In this document: in pieces, positions 42,496-51,012 of the stretch | Numbering within the stretch: the stretch's first letter is position 1 | Layout of the letters: the number at the start of each line of letters is the position of its first letter | Assembly (NCBI RefSeq): GCF_947331435.1 | Contig: NZ_CAMZOF010000012.1 | Location: forward strand, 1 to 64,000 | Direction: 5' to 3' | From: Pelagibius sp. Alg239-R121 | GTDB taxonomy: Bacteria; Pseudomonadota; Alphaproteobacteria; Kiloniellales; Kiloniellaceae | DNA length: 64,000 bases | Made by a program: the position numbers and the translations under genes | The notes under the pieces: generated by a model | The model's input: only the letters and a program-made list of their open reading frames with translations | The model's database searches: none | What the model was told of the DNA's origin: nothing

Positions 42496-43938
42496 TTAGC
42501 TGGCGAGGTCTTTTATCGCGATTTCATCATGATCGTTGCAGTCCGTCTGGTCTGCTGGAGGAATCCAGTCGACAGGCTCGTGTGCGATGATGCCGTTCAC
42601 GAGGTCCCGTGTTTCATCGACGCGCAACGCCGAGAAATAGCTGCGGGCAAGTGTTCGTACACCACTGCGCACGGCATCGTGACACGCCTCTTCGTCCCAC
42701 CAGGTTTGTTTGAAGGGACCGATGGGATACCGCCTGGCGTGATGCAAAAACTGAGCTTCAGACCAGTCTGCCCTCCATTCCTGCGCAAATTTCTGCTTTG
42801 CCCATTCATCCGCGTCCCTAACCCGGGCAGCCGGCAATGTCTCATAGACGACATTCAGAAAGGCAGCGGCAAGATGCACCTCCACACAGCGATATTCAGG
42901 AAGCTGGGCTATCTTTTCCATTGGCAGCAGCGACGCACCATGCTGCACGCATCCGGCCAAGCCAAAGCCATTGCGACAGGTACCGCTGAGGCCATCAATA
43001 AGTGCGAAATCAATCGGCATATCACCGAAGGAACCATCAGCTAGCACGTTGCCCCCGTGCCGAGTGCCGGACTGGATGGAGAGTTTTGTGAGTCCTGGCA
43101 CTTCCGCGGGCATGGAAGCGGTGACGCCGTCGAGATAGGCCTGCACCTCTTCGGCTGTAGAGTTATGCTCGCCGACTTCGCCGATCTCACCGCCGAGTGA
43201 AATTGTCACGTGATCCGGCTCAATGTCGCGCGTATGCCACGCCAGGATCGCGGTCAGTTCGAAATTCGGCCGCTGTTGTTCCCGCACTGAAGATTGCGAC
43301 AGATCGACCAAGGTTGAGGTGTCGACATCGATGTTAAAGAACCCAGCCCCCACAGCTTCGCTGATAAGCGCAGCCACCGCCGAAACCTCGGGCACCGGGT
43401 CCTCGGCAAAGCGCGATGCGGAAATCTGGAAATGGTCGCCTTGTAGGAACACTGGCCCTCGATGCCCTTCGGCGATAGCGGCGCAGAAAATGGACGTCGC
43501 ATATTCCCGCGGACGCTGAGCGGTGAAACCGATCTCGCCGCGCGATAGTTCGAAAATGACCGCCCCGGCTTCGACGTCCTTCATCGCGCTGAACACTCCG
43601 CGCGCCGACTGAAATGCGATTGCTCTCACATTTATCGCAGGCACTGTGAACCGCCGGTCGATTTCTCCCCGGCCAATCGCCCTGTAAAGAGCATCGATAG
43701 AAGCCGGAAAAATACCAAGTGAATTGGCGATTTCCCAGGCGACTCGATGTGCGTGGCGCCTGGCATCCGAAGAACCAAAAGCGCCAATTCGCGCAAGGTT
43801 CCCAATTGAACGCCGCAAGGTGGCATCATCCTCAACCGCAATTCGGCCTTCGGTCACCGAAAGGCATGAGAAAAGCTCGGTGAGGTCGGCAGCAGCATCT
43901 CCTCCAACCAGCTCTTCCATGGCGGTTTCAACTGACAT
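42496..43938 (-). CDS. Class II fructose/tagatose-bisphosphate aldolase-like protein
   Basis: A 480-residue TIM-barrel aldolase homologue. FTVPAINVRAIAFQSARGVF and VFLQGDHFQ, with Asp168 and His169 as likely catalytic acid and zinc ligand, follow class II FBP aldolases; QSGTRHGGNVLADGSF has the later zinc-ligand histidine. It is about 120 residues longer than a typical FbaA and carries an N-terminal domain of about 95 residues and a long C-terminal tail. It is the first gene of the operon with ADH and the PFK-like kinase and is preceded by the 17-base motif. Confidence 0.82.
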   Translation of the reverse strand: MSVETAMEELVGGDAAADLTELFSCLSVTEGRIAVEDDATLRRSIGNLARIGAFGSSDARRHAHRVAWEIANSLGIFPASIDALYRAIGRGEIDRRFTVPAINVRAIAFQSARGVFSAMKDVEAGAVIFELSRGEIGFTAQRPREYATSIFCAAIAEGHRGPVFLQGDHFQISASRFAEDPVPEVSAVAALISEAVGAGFFNIDVDTSTLVDLSQSSVREQQRPNFELTAILAWHTRDIEPDHVTISLGGEIGEVGEHNSTAEEVQAYLDGVTASMPAEVPGLTKLSIQSGTRHGGNVLADGSFGDMPIDFALIDGLSGTCRNGFGLAGCVQHGASLLPMEKIAQLPEYRCVEVHLAAAFLNVVYETLPAARVRDADEWAKQKFAQEWRADWSEAQFLHHARRYPIGPFKQTWWDEEACHDAVRSGVRTLARSYFSALRVDETRDLVNGIIAHEPVDWIPPADQTDCNDHDEIAIKDLAS

Positions 43939-43980
43939 TGCGCCCCCTCGTCATCATTACTGAGTGTTAGAATATTATTT

Positions 43981-44010
43981 TTGACATAAAGATTATACCA
44001 AATCAATTAT
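43981..44010. promoter_or_regulatory. TTTGGTATAATCTTTAT motif, aldolase / SDR promoter
   Basis: The reverse complement of 43986-44002 is identical over 17 bases to 37248-37264. Read on the minus strand it includes TATAAT as a good -10 element for the aldolase operon (start 43938). On the plus strand TTGACA (43981-43986) could serve as a -35 box for the divergent SDR gene. Its orientation relative to the downstream operon is the same as at the TRAP promoter. Confidence 0.7.
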
Positions 44011-44163
44011 CTTTGGTCGATTGAGGACTGGGATCTTCGCCCTGACAGTCGTATTCCAGTCAAGGAGCCTCCCTTAACCAGTGAATTTGATGGAGAAAGC
44101 GATCTTGATTTAGCCCCGGCGTTCATGCCGTATTGGGGGTAACTGCGGAAAAAGAGGGGATGC

Positions 44164-44907
44164 ATGAACAAGATTGATTTGGACGGGCATATTGCCATCG
44201 TCACCGGCGGCGCCCAGGGCATTGGTTTTGCGGTGGCCGAACGGCTTGCCGAGAGTGGTGCACAGGTCGCAAGCTGGGACCTTGCGGAGAGCAATGAAGC
44301 GGCTATGGAGAAACTCGGGTCGTCAGGCCTTGCAGTTTCCTGCGACATCACCGACTGGAACTCCGTCACGCAGGCCTTGGCGCAAACCCGAGATGCCCTC
44401 GACACACCGAACATCCTGGTCAACTCCGCGGGCATTGCCGGCCCCAACGCGCTGGTCGAAGATTACGCCCTGGACGACTGGCAACGGGTTATCCAGATCA
44501 ATCTGACGGGAACCTTCCACGTGAACCGCGCAGTCCTCCCCGAGATGAAGTCAGCCAACTACGGGCGTATCGTCAACATCGCTTCGATTGCCGGTAAGGA
44601 AGGCAACCCCAACGCCTCAGCCTACAGTGCGTCGAAAGCGGCAGTGATCGCCCTGACCAAGTCACTCGGCAAGGAAACCGCCGGTCACGATATCGCCGTC
44701 AACGCCGTCACCCCTGCCGCTGCCCGTACCAGGATTTTCGACCAGATGAGCCAGGAGCATATTGACTACATGCTTTCCAAGATCCCAAGGAACCGTTTCC
44801 TGCAGGTCGAGGAAGCAGCCGGTATGATCGCATGGCTCGTCTCGCCGGAAAATTCCTTCACGACAGGCGCTGTGTTCGACCTGTCGGGCGGGCGGGCGAC
44901 CTATTAA
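44164..44907 (+). CDS. Short-chain dehydrogenase/reductase
   Basis: A 247-residue SDR. The cofactor motif is TGGAQGIG at residues 14-21, the structural motif is NSAG and the catalytic set includes Ser141, Tyr154 and Lys158. It is divergent from the aldolase operon across a 225-base control region and probably oxidises or reduces an intermediate of the same polyol or sugar pathway. An inverted repeat TGAGAGG (44922-44928)/CCTCTCA (44941-44947) follows its stop. Confidence 0.92.
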   Translation: MNKIDLDGHIAIVTGGAQGIGFAVAERLAESGAQVASWDLAESNEAAMEKLGSSGLAVSCDITDWNSVTQALAQTRDALDTPNILVNSAGIAGPNALVEDYALDDWQRVIQINLTGTFHVNRAVLPEMKSANYGRIVNIASIAGKEGNPNASAYSASKAAVIALTKSLGKETAGHDIAVNAVTPAAARTRIFDQMSQEHIDYMLSKIPRNRFLQVEEAAGMIAWLVSPENSFTTGAVFDLSGGRATY

Positions 44908-44982
44908 GGAGGCCACCGATTTGAGAGGACCGCAGGCGCGCCTCTCAGGATCGCTAGAATACCAAATTGGGTGCACATGGCA

Positions 44983-45498
44983 TCAACGCCAGGCCGACGG
45001 GAGCGACGCAGCGACGGAGGTAATCGACCCCTTGGCGATGCGAAACTTGTAGCCTCTTGCAACACATTCGAAGGTTTCGTCGTGAAAGGTAAAGATAAAG
45101 TGGCGCAAATTTGCAAACATCTCAGGGCTATGATTTGGGTGCACCGCGTTCATGCGTTCCAGAGAACGAACCCATGAAGAGTGAAGGATCTCAAAGACAG
45201 CGTAATGGCTGAGCCCCCGGCGGGCGAGCGGATGCCCTGCCAGAGCTTCATCGTTGGGTGGGCCGAGCATATGGGCCCAAGTGGCGTCGAACCGGATGCA
45301 GGCGATCTTTGCGCGCTCAGTATCCGGCGACACCATGGTTGCGGTACTCCCATCCCAATTCGGGTCGGGCTCGTCGAGCAGATAGATTAGGTCAAGTCCG
45401 TCTTCATTCGTGACCAATTTTGGCAGAGGCGCGCCAGATTCCATCCGCGGGATATCCGTTAACTCGACAACCCTGTCGTGCATATCGATCTGGTACAC
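44983..45498 (-). CDS. Hypothetical protein, 171 residues
   Basis: I do not recognise the family. The start is GTG 45498 (VYQIDMHDRV), supported by TTAGGAG five bases upstream; the open frame runs another 20 codons without a site. There is no signal peptide or membrane segment. GLDLIYLLDEPDPNWDGS and FRIAKGSITS are the most distinctive stretches, with many aromatic and histidine residues in the second half. It is convergent with the SDR gene. Confidence 0.6.
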   Translation of the reverse strand: MYQIDMHDRVVELTDIPRMESGAPLPKLVTNEDGLDLIYLLDEPDPNWDGSTATMVSPDTERAKIACIRFDATWAHMLGPPNDEALAGHPLARRGLSHYAVFEILHSSWVRSLERMNAVHPNHSPEMFANLRHFIFTFHDETFECVARGYKFRIAKGSITSVAASLPSAWR

Positions 45499-45610
45499 CT
45501 GTGCTCCTAACCTGCATTCCCGCTGCCATAAACAGCACCGCACCGATCCGCAAATCAACAGAACTTCGCTAAACTACCGCGCCGTTCGTGCGAAAGACAT
45601 CAGCACAGAG

Positions 45611-46255
45611 TCAAAAGCTTCTTCGGCCGAAAAGCTCATCGAATGGCACCATGACATGATCACGGTAGGCTTGGCTTTTCTGCAAACGGGTGTACCAGGC
45701 CTCGATGTTGGGCAAAGACGGGCGAAGGATTTCCATCTCAAAGTAGCGGTACAGCGTCGTACCTGCGGGAATGTCTGACAACGACAGAGAATCTCCGACC
45801 AGGTATTCGCGCCCAGCGATCAGTTTGTCGAGCAGTTGGAAATCGCTGTTGGTACGCTCGAGAGCGCTCTTGACAAAAGCAGGATCGCGCTCGGGTTCCG
45901 GCGTGCGGTAGTAACCCCAAAAGAGGTCCATGAAACTGCGCTGGAGGCCGGTTTGCGTCCATTCGATCCACTGGTCCGACTGAGCGCGTAGCGCGGGATC
46001 CGCTGGCCAGAATCGGCCGTCGCCTGAAGCTGCCGCCAGATAACGCAGGATCGCGTGGGATTCCCAAACGACCGTTTCTCCGTCTTCAAGAACCGGTATG
46101 CGGCCGTGGGGATTCAGTTGCCGGAACTCAGGTGTATCCAGGCCACCGAATTTCCCGCCGGCATCTATGCGCTCATGCTCCAAACCCAGTTCGGCGACCA
46201 GCCACATGACCTTTTGGACATTGGACGAGGTCCGTCGCCCCCAAATCTTCAGCAT
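45611..46255 (-). CDS. Glutathione S-transferase family protein
   Basis: A GST of about 214 residues. The N-terminal thioredoxin fold has MLKIWGRRTSSNVQKVMWL with a serine at the glutathione-activating position, PHGRIPVLED with the cis-proline, and ESHAILRYLA; the C-terminal helical domain has the GDSLSLSDIPAG N-capping motif. I start at ATG 46255 instead of the 46-codon-longer frame, which overlaps the gamma-glutamyltransferase gene. The two genes are 26 bases apart and probably form a glutathione-conjugate processing unit. Confidence 0.9.
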   Translation of the reverse strand: MLKIWGRRTSSNVQKVMWLVAELGLEHERIDAGGKFGGLDTPEFRQLNPHGRIPVLEDGETVVWESHAILRYLAAASGDGRFWPADPALRAQSDQWIEWTQTGLQRSFMDLFWGYYRTPEPERDPAFVKSALERTNSDFQLLDKLIAGREYLVGDSLSLSDIPAGTTLYRYFEMEILRPSLPNIEAWYTRLQKSQAYRDHVMVPFDELFGRRSF

Positions 46256-46281
46256 GCGTCCGGCTCCTTGTTCAGGTTGGG

Positions 46282-47874
46282 CTACAAGCCCAAGGCACAG
46301 CCATCCTTGCGCGGATCGGAACCGCCGATCAAGACCCCTCGCGCATGATCGATCCAGATTGCCTGTCCACCACCGATCGCCCGGTCGGCCCAAACCACTT
46401 GATGCCCGCGTGCGGCCAATCCCTGATACACGCTGTCGTCGTATCCGACTTCAATTTTCAGGGCACCGTCAGAGGCAAAGCTGCGCGGCCACTCAAGGGC
46501 CTGTTGCACGTTCACGCCCTCATCGAAGACTCGCGACAGAAAATTGGCATGACCGGTCGCTTGATAGTGACCTCCCATCACGCCAAACGGCATCACCGCC
46601 CTGCCCTCGCGCATTACCATGCCGGGAATGATCGTATGGAGAGGGCGTTTGCCCGGCGCGATGCCGTTGGGGTGATCGTTCGAAACCCGGAAACTGGCTC
46701 CGCGATTGTGCAGCATTACACCCGACTTCGGCGCGAGCCGCGTACTGCCGAAGGCTTCGAATATGGAGTTGATGAAGGAGATCGCATTACCGTCCCGGTC
46801 AACCACGGTCAGATATACGGTATCTTTATGCTCCGGCAGACCCGTGTCCGGCGTGTCGAGGGCGCTATCAGTCTTGATCTGCTGCCGCAGTTTGTCAGCG
46901 TAAGCTTCCGACAGCAATTGTTCGACCGGCACGTCGACCTTGGCGGGATCCGCGAGGAAACAATCCCGGCTGGCATAGCCAAGCTTGGTCGCCTCGGCAA
47001 GCAGATGCACCCGGTCGAGCTCCGATAGCTCGCCGTCGAAACCGAGACCGGACAGCTGGTTCAGAATCATCAAAGCAATCAGGCCCTGACCGTTCGGCGG
47101 ACATTCGTACACTTCGTAGCCCCGGTAAGCGGTTTTTATCGGTTCAACGAACTCGCTGGTCTGGTTTACGAAATCTTCCAGTCTGTGAAATCCACCGAGG
47201 CCGCGCAGCGTATCAACAATGTCTTCGGCGACAGCGCCTTCGTAGAACGCGCTTCTGCCTTTTGCTGCGATACCGCGCAGGGTCGCAGCCAGCGCAGGCT
47301 GCGCGTGACGATCACCGGCCAGCGGCGCTGTACCGCCTGGCAGAAACGTCGCCGTGGCGTTGGCATCTTTCATCAGACGCTCAACGTTGTCCGCCCAGTC
47401 GAGCGCGATGCGCGGCAGAACCCGGTAACCGTTTTCGCCCAGTCCAATGGCGCGGGCGAAGATGGTGTCGAGAGGCCGGGAACCGTAGGTTTCATGCAGC
47501 TTACACCAGGCGTCGATGGCCCCCGGCACCGTGACCGCGTGAGCGCTTTGATAATCAATTTCCGTAATCCCTTGCGCCAGCAGGGCGTCGGACGTCATAG
47601 CCGATGGAGCGCGTCCCGAACCGTTAAGCGCAATGACCTGATTTGCTTTGGGGCCGCTGGCGGGGCAATAGAGGACAAAACAGTCGCCGCCCACACCGGT
47701 CATATGCGGTTCAACGACACAAAGCGTGGAAACGGCGGCTAAAGCGGCATCAACCGCATTTCCGCCGGCGCGCAACTGTTCCAGAGCCGCGAGAGACGCT
47801 TCCGGATGCGATGTCGCCACCATCCCCGTTTCGCCAAAAGCCGCCGAGCGCCCGCCCGCCTGAAAATCCCGCAT
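46282..47874 (-). CDS. Gamma-glutamyltransferase, YwrD type
   Basis: A proenzyme of about 530 residues that cleaves itself before a threonine and then hydrolyses or transfers the gamma-glutamyl group of glutathione. The cleavage region is KDTVYLTVVDRDGNAISFIN, where the Thr before VYL is the expected nucleophile; PEASLAALEQLRAGGNAVDA is the conserved N-terminal helix. No signal peptide is seen, so it may work in the cytoplasm. I use ATG 47874, with GGGAG eight or so bases upstream. The tRNA-like scrap at 47887 ends 13 bases before this start. Confidence 0.91.
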   Translation of the reverse strand: MRDFQAGGRSAAFGETGMVATSHPEASLAALEQLRAGGNAVDAALAAVSTLCVVEPHMTGVGGDCFVLYCPASGPKANQVIALNGSGRAPSAMTSDALLAQGITEIDYQSAHAVTVPGAIDAWCKLHETYGSRPLDTIFARAIGLGENGYRVLPRIALDWADNVERLMKDANATATFLPGGTAPLAGDRHAQPALAATLRGIAAKGRSAFYEGAVAEDIVDTLRGLGGFHRLEDFVNQTSEFVEPIKTAYRGYEVYECPPNGQGLIALMILNQLSGLGFDGELSELDRVHLLAEATKLGYASRDCFLADPAKVDVPVEQLLSEAYADKLRQQIKTDSALDTPDTGLPEHKDTVYLTVVDRDGNAISFINSIFEAFGSTRLAPKSGVMLHNRGASFRVSNDHPNGIAPGKRPLHTIIPGMVMREGRAVMPFGVMGGHYQATGHANFLSRVFDEGVNVQQALEWPRSFASDGALKIEVGYDDSVYQGLAARGHQVVWADRAIGGGQAIWIDHARGVLIGGSDPRKDGCALGL

Positions 47875-47886
47875 CAATTATCTCCC

Positions 47887-47920
47887 TGGTGGGCGAGCGG
47901 AGGATTTGAACCGACCGCCG
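47887..47920 (-). other. tRNA 3'-end-like fragment
   Basis: Read on the minus strand, GGTTCAAATCC (47902-47912) is a consensus T-loop and its 3' stem strand, and 15 bases later the sequence ends CGCCCACCA, like an acceptor end with encoded CCA. The T-stem does not pair well and I could not find D or anticodon arms in the 60 bases upstream, although GGGCGCG near 47945 could pair with the acceptor strand. It looks like a decayed tRNA or a tRNA 3' end left by an integration event, not a working gene. Confidence 0.4.
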
Positions 47921-48160
47921 CCTCATTATTTTCTAACGGACGCCCTCGCGCCCTCCACGCACTCAACAGCGCAAAGTGGCGATAAGCGCCGAACCTGCCA
48001 GCTCAATACATGTGGTAGGTATTTAGCCGTCGCGCTGGTTCCCTTGTCTCAGGGCAGAAAACCTATGTCTTGGAAGTAGATTAATCCAGGGAGTGTTTCA
48101 GCTGTTCCACGATGCGGAAAAGATCACGGTTTGCCTTGGCATCAGACTTTTGCTGATTTG

Positions 48161-49588
48161 TCAGCTCGCGTCGCGGAACCCATTGTCATCGTAGCACCAA
48201 ACCTGGGTTTCGCCAGCGCTTTCCGTCTTCAATGCAACCGGCCGCCCCCAAAGGCGATGGACATGCGCCAAGCTATGCTCGGCGTAACCGGGATGAAGAT
48301 TGCGGCCGTCATGCTCATGCGCGAGCAGCAGCGTGCCATTTTGATCGTAATCGGCATCCTCAACCTTGATCACAGGCATCGACGCAGTCCCGACGGAACG
48401 CAGCAGGGTTTCGCGGATGGTCTTCCACTCGCCCTCGTCAGGCGTTTCAGTAACCACCAGAGCACCGTCTTGCGACTGAAACTCGAACAATCCAAGCTCG
48501 CCACAGAGATCTTCGGTCAAAAATCGCCGCAGGAAAGAGGAATCACGGTCGGTTTCACGCAATGCAAACATAGCCTCATTGCCGGTCATAACCGGTTTAC
48601 CGTCTCGTGCGATTTCGTCGTCCGTCGGCTCGTCATAACGCCGTTTGATATCATCCCAAACCTTCAATCCCACATGGTAGGGATTGATATCGCCCGCAAT
48701 CGGCTGGACCACCTGATTGTGACGCACCAGGAATTCCAGATAGATGTCCTGGGGCAGATCCAGGCTGTTCATGATCTCCCGATGCCAAAAAGTCGCCCAG
48801 CCTTCATTCATGATCTTGGTTTCCATCTGGGGAATGAAGTATTGAGCTTCCTGATGCACGATCGTCAGCAGATCCCGCTCCCAGTCTGAAAGCCTAGGCT
48901 GGTGATCACGAATGAAGAGTAGAATATCTTCGTCCGGCTCCAGAGGAACCTTGCTCAGATCCGGTTCGATATAGTCTGGCCGTTTGTGAATCTTGCTGTA
49001 TTCATCGGCCGGCGGTTGGGCCGCCGCCAGTGCGCGCTGTTTCTGTTCATCCTGGGACAATTTCCGGATCGCCGGATTGCGGCTGCACTGCATGGAAAGT
49101 GCATGGGCGGCATCAAGAACCGGCTCGACCTTGCTCATCCCGATAGAGGGATCTTCCATATAGTCCCGCACCCGGTCGGCCCGCGCCTTAAAGGCCGGAA
49201 TCACGTTGTCGGCCTGGGTGAATTTAAAGGTTGCGTTGTTACGGAAAAAGTCGTTGTGCGCGTAGACGTGCGCGATGGTGAGGATCTGCAGGCAAAGCGA
49301 GTTCTTACTCATGAGATAGGCAAGGCTCGGCGAGGCATTGATGACCATTTCGTAGGGCAGACCCGCCGCACCATGATTGTAAAGCGTCGACTGGCGCTCA
49401 AAGGCTTTGCCGTAGGACCAGTGTGGATAATGGGCCGGCATACCGTGATAGGCCATGGCGCCTAGCATCTGGGTGTGGTCGCAGAGTTCGAATTCTTGAT
49501 CGTAGCAGGTCAGGCCGAATTCCTCGACCTTCACGCGGATCTTCTCGTCCCACGCCTCAAGATCACTGGTTTCGTAGATCCGTTCCAT
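48161..49588 (-). CDS. spoVR: SpoVR family protein
   Basis: A protein of about 475 residues of the SpoVR/YcgB family. In Gram-negative bacteria it is expressed with PrkA and the DUF444 protein under starvation and stress; its biochemical role is unsettled. ELCDHTQMLGAMAYHGMPAH, HWSYGKAFERQ and NEGWATFWHREIMNSL are typical. I start at ATG 49588; 49 in-frame codons upstream are not conserved-looking. It is the last gene of the prkA-yeaH-spoVR operon. Confidence 0.93.
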   Translation of the reverse strand: MERIYETSDLEAWDEKIRVKVEEFGLTCYDQEFELCDHTQMLGAMAYHGMPAHYPHWSYGKAFERQSTLYNHGAAGLPYEMVINASPSLAYLMSKNSLCLQILTIAHVYAHNDFFRNNATFKFTQADNVIPAFKARADRVRDYMEDPSIGMSKVEPVLDAAHALSMQCSRNPAIRKLSQDEQKQRALAAAQPPADEYSKIHKRPDYIEPDLSKVPLEPDEDILLFIRDHQPRLSDWERDLLTIVHQEAQYFIPQMETKIMNEGWATFWHREIMNSLDLPQDIYLEFLVRHNQVVQPIAGDINPYHVGLKVWDDIKRRYDEPTDDEIARDGKPVMTGNEAMFALRETDRDSSFLRRFLTEDLCGELGLFEFQSQDGALVVTETPDEGEWKTIRETLLRSVGTASMPVIKVEDADYDQNGTLLLAHEHDGRNLHPGYAEHSLAHVHRLWGRPVALKTESAGETQVWCYDDNGFRDAS

Positions 49589-49652
49589 ACGATTATCCGC
49601 TCCGTCGGTTGCTTTAGCTAAGAGACTTGAGCCCACCAAGCTGTTCGGAAAA

Positions 49653-50891
49653 CTAGCCCGTGCCCTCCTTCTGGGGATCGACACGCTCCTTCGAAAGTAC
49701 GGCTTTGAGGCTCGGCCAGACGTCTTCACGATCATCGATCACCACAGCGTGGAAATTGTCAGCCTTTAGGCGCTCGAACACCTTGCGCATCGAGGTTGCA
49801 CCGAAATACTCGGCCTCGGATTTGATCTCGCCGTACCCGAAGAGATTACAGACATCGCAAAGATCCTGTGCAGCGTTACAGGCCTCTGTATTGTCGCTGC
49901 TGAAATTCTCGCCGTCCGAACAGTGGAAGGCATAGATATTCCAAAGCGAGGGATGATAGCGGTCCTGAATGATCTCGAGCGCTTTGCGGTATCCCGAGGA
50001 GATCATGGTGCCGCCGGACTCTCCCTTACTGAAAAATTCTTCTTCATCGACTTCGCGCGCCTGAGTGTGATGAGCGACAAAGACGAGTTCCGTGGTCTGG
50101 TAACGGGTCCGCACGAACTGGTAGAGCAAGAAGAAAAAGCTGCGCGCCAGATACTTCTTCATGACATCCATGGAGCCTGAGGTATCCATGATGCAGATCA
50201 CCACAGCATTGGATTCAGGCCGCACGTCAGGCACACGCCGCCGATAGCGCAGGTCTTCCTTGTGGAAAGGAAAGCGCGGTTTTTCCGCGCCCGCTGCCGG
50301 ATCCTGCAGCGACGCCGACGGCAATTCTTCCACTGGACCGGCGCTGCCGGTTGCCACACGGCGGCGGATCTTGGATTTCAACGTGCGTTTTTTGTCCAGA
50401 TGCACACGAATACCGCTGCGGCGATAGCCGAGCCGTTTGGTGCCGTGATCCACCTCGATCTCGCGCAGATGCTTACGCTCCATATCCGGGAGCTGAAGAT
50501 CCTCGAACAGCAGGTCGACCAACTCGTCGATCGTCACGTCGGTTTCGTAGTAGTCAACGCCGGGCCGGTCGCCGCCGGGGCCACGGCCAGTGCCTTCGCC
50601 CTCTTGCTCGTCCTGGCCGATGACCTGGCCTTTCTTGACCTCACCCTGGCCCGAGGAGGCAACCCGGGGCGAGCCGTCGCCATACACGAAACGGTATTCT
50701 TTGATGCCCCGGATCGGCACCTTGACGATGCGATCGGAACCGCGGGTCAAGATCGACTCCTCGGCCACGATCTCGGCAATGTTTTCCTTGAGTGCTTCGC
50801 GAATTTTCTGCCGATGCCGGAGACGATCTCCCGCGCTCCGGTCCGAGCGAAGAGCATCTGACGCGGAATAGGGCCGAAAAACGGTGGTCAT
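49653..50891 (-). CDS. yeaH: DUF444 family protein YeaH
   Basis: A 412-residue protein of the YeaH/YhbH family with a von Willebrand factor A-like metal site, DTSGSMDVMKKYLARS. A basic N-terminal half and a glycine-rich GEGTGRGPGGDRPG linker are normal for the family. A strong GGAGGTGAT site precedes the ATG. It sits between prkA and spoVR, 64 bases before the latter. It is thought to work with the PrkA kinase in nutrient-stress responses. Confidence 0.93.
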   Translation of the reverse strand: MTTVFRPYSASDALRSDRSAGDRLRHRQKIREALKENIAEIVAEESILTRGSDRIVKVPIRGIKEYRFVYGDGSPRVASSGQGEVKKGQVIGQDEQEGEGTGRGPGGDRPGVDYYETDVTIDELVDLLFEDLQLPDMERKHLREIEVDHGTKRLGYRRSGIRVHLDKKRTLKSKIRRRVATGSAGPVEELPSASLQDPAAGAEKPRFPFHKEDLRYRRRVPDVRPESNAVVICIMDTSGSMDVMKKYLARSFFFLLYQFVRTRYQTTELVFVAHHTQAREVDEEEFFSKGESGGTMISSGYRKALEIIQDRYHPSLWNIYAFHCSDGENFSSDNTEACNAAQDLCDVCNLFGYGEIKSEAEYFGATSMRKVFERLKADNFHAVVIDDREDVWPSLKAVLSKERVDPQKEGTG

Positions 50892-51012
50892 ACGATCACC
50901 TCCGGAGAAGGATTGGGGTAAGGCGGCCGCTGATCTGTCGTCAGCTTTCCAAAACAGTCTCGGCCAGGGGTGCCGCCTCTCATCATCGGGTCCTCATTCT
51001 CCCGTTTCCTGG

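Noticed and set aside
47887-47960. tmRNA (ssrA) acceptor piece
   Set aside because: The T-loop and CCA end suggested it, but there is no tag-peptide frame and no GGATTCGACG-type 5' piece next to it, and the gamma-glutamyltransferase start codon is only 13 bases downstream.
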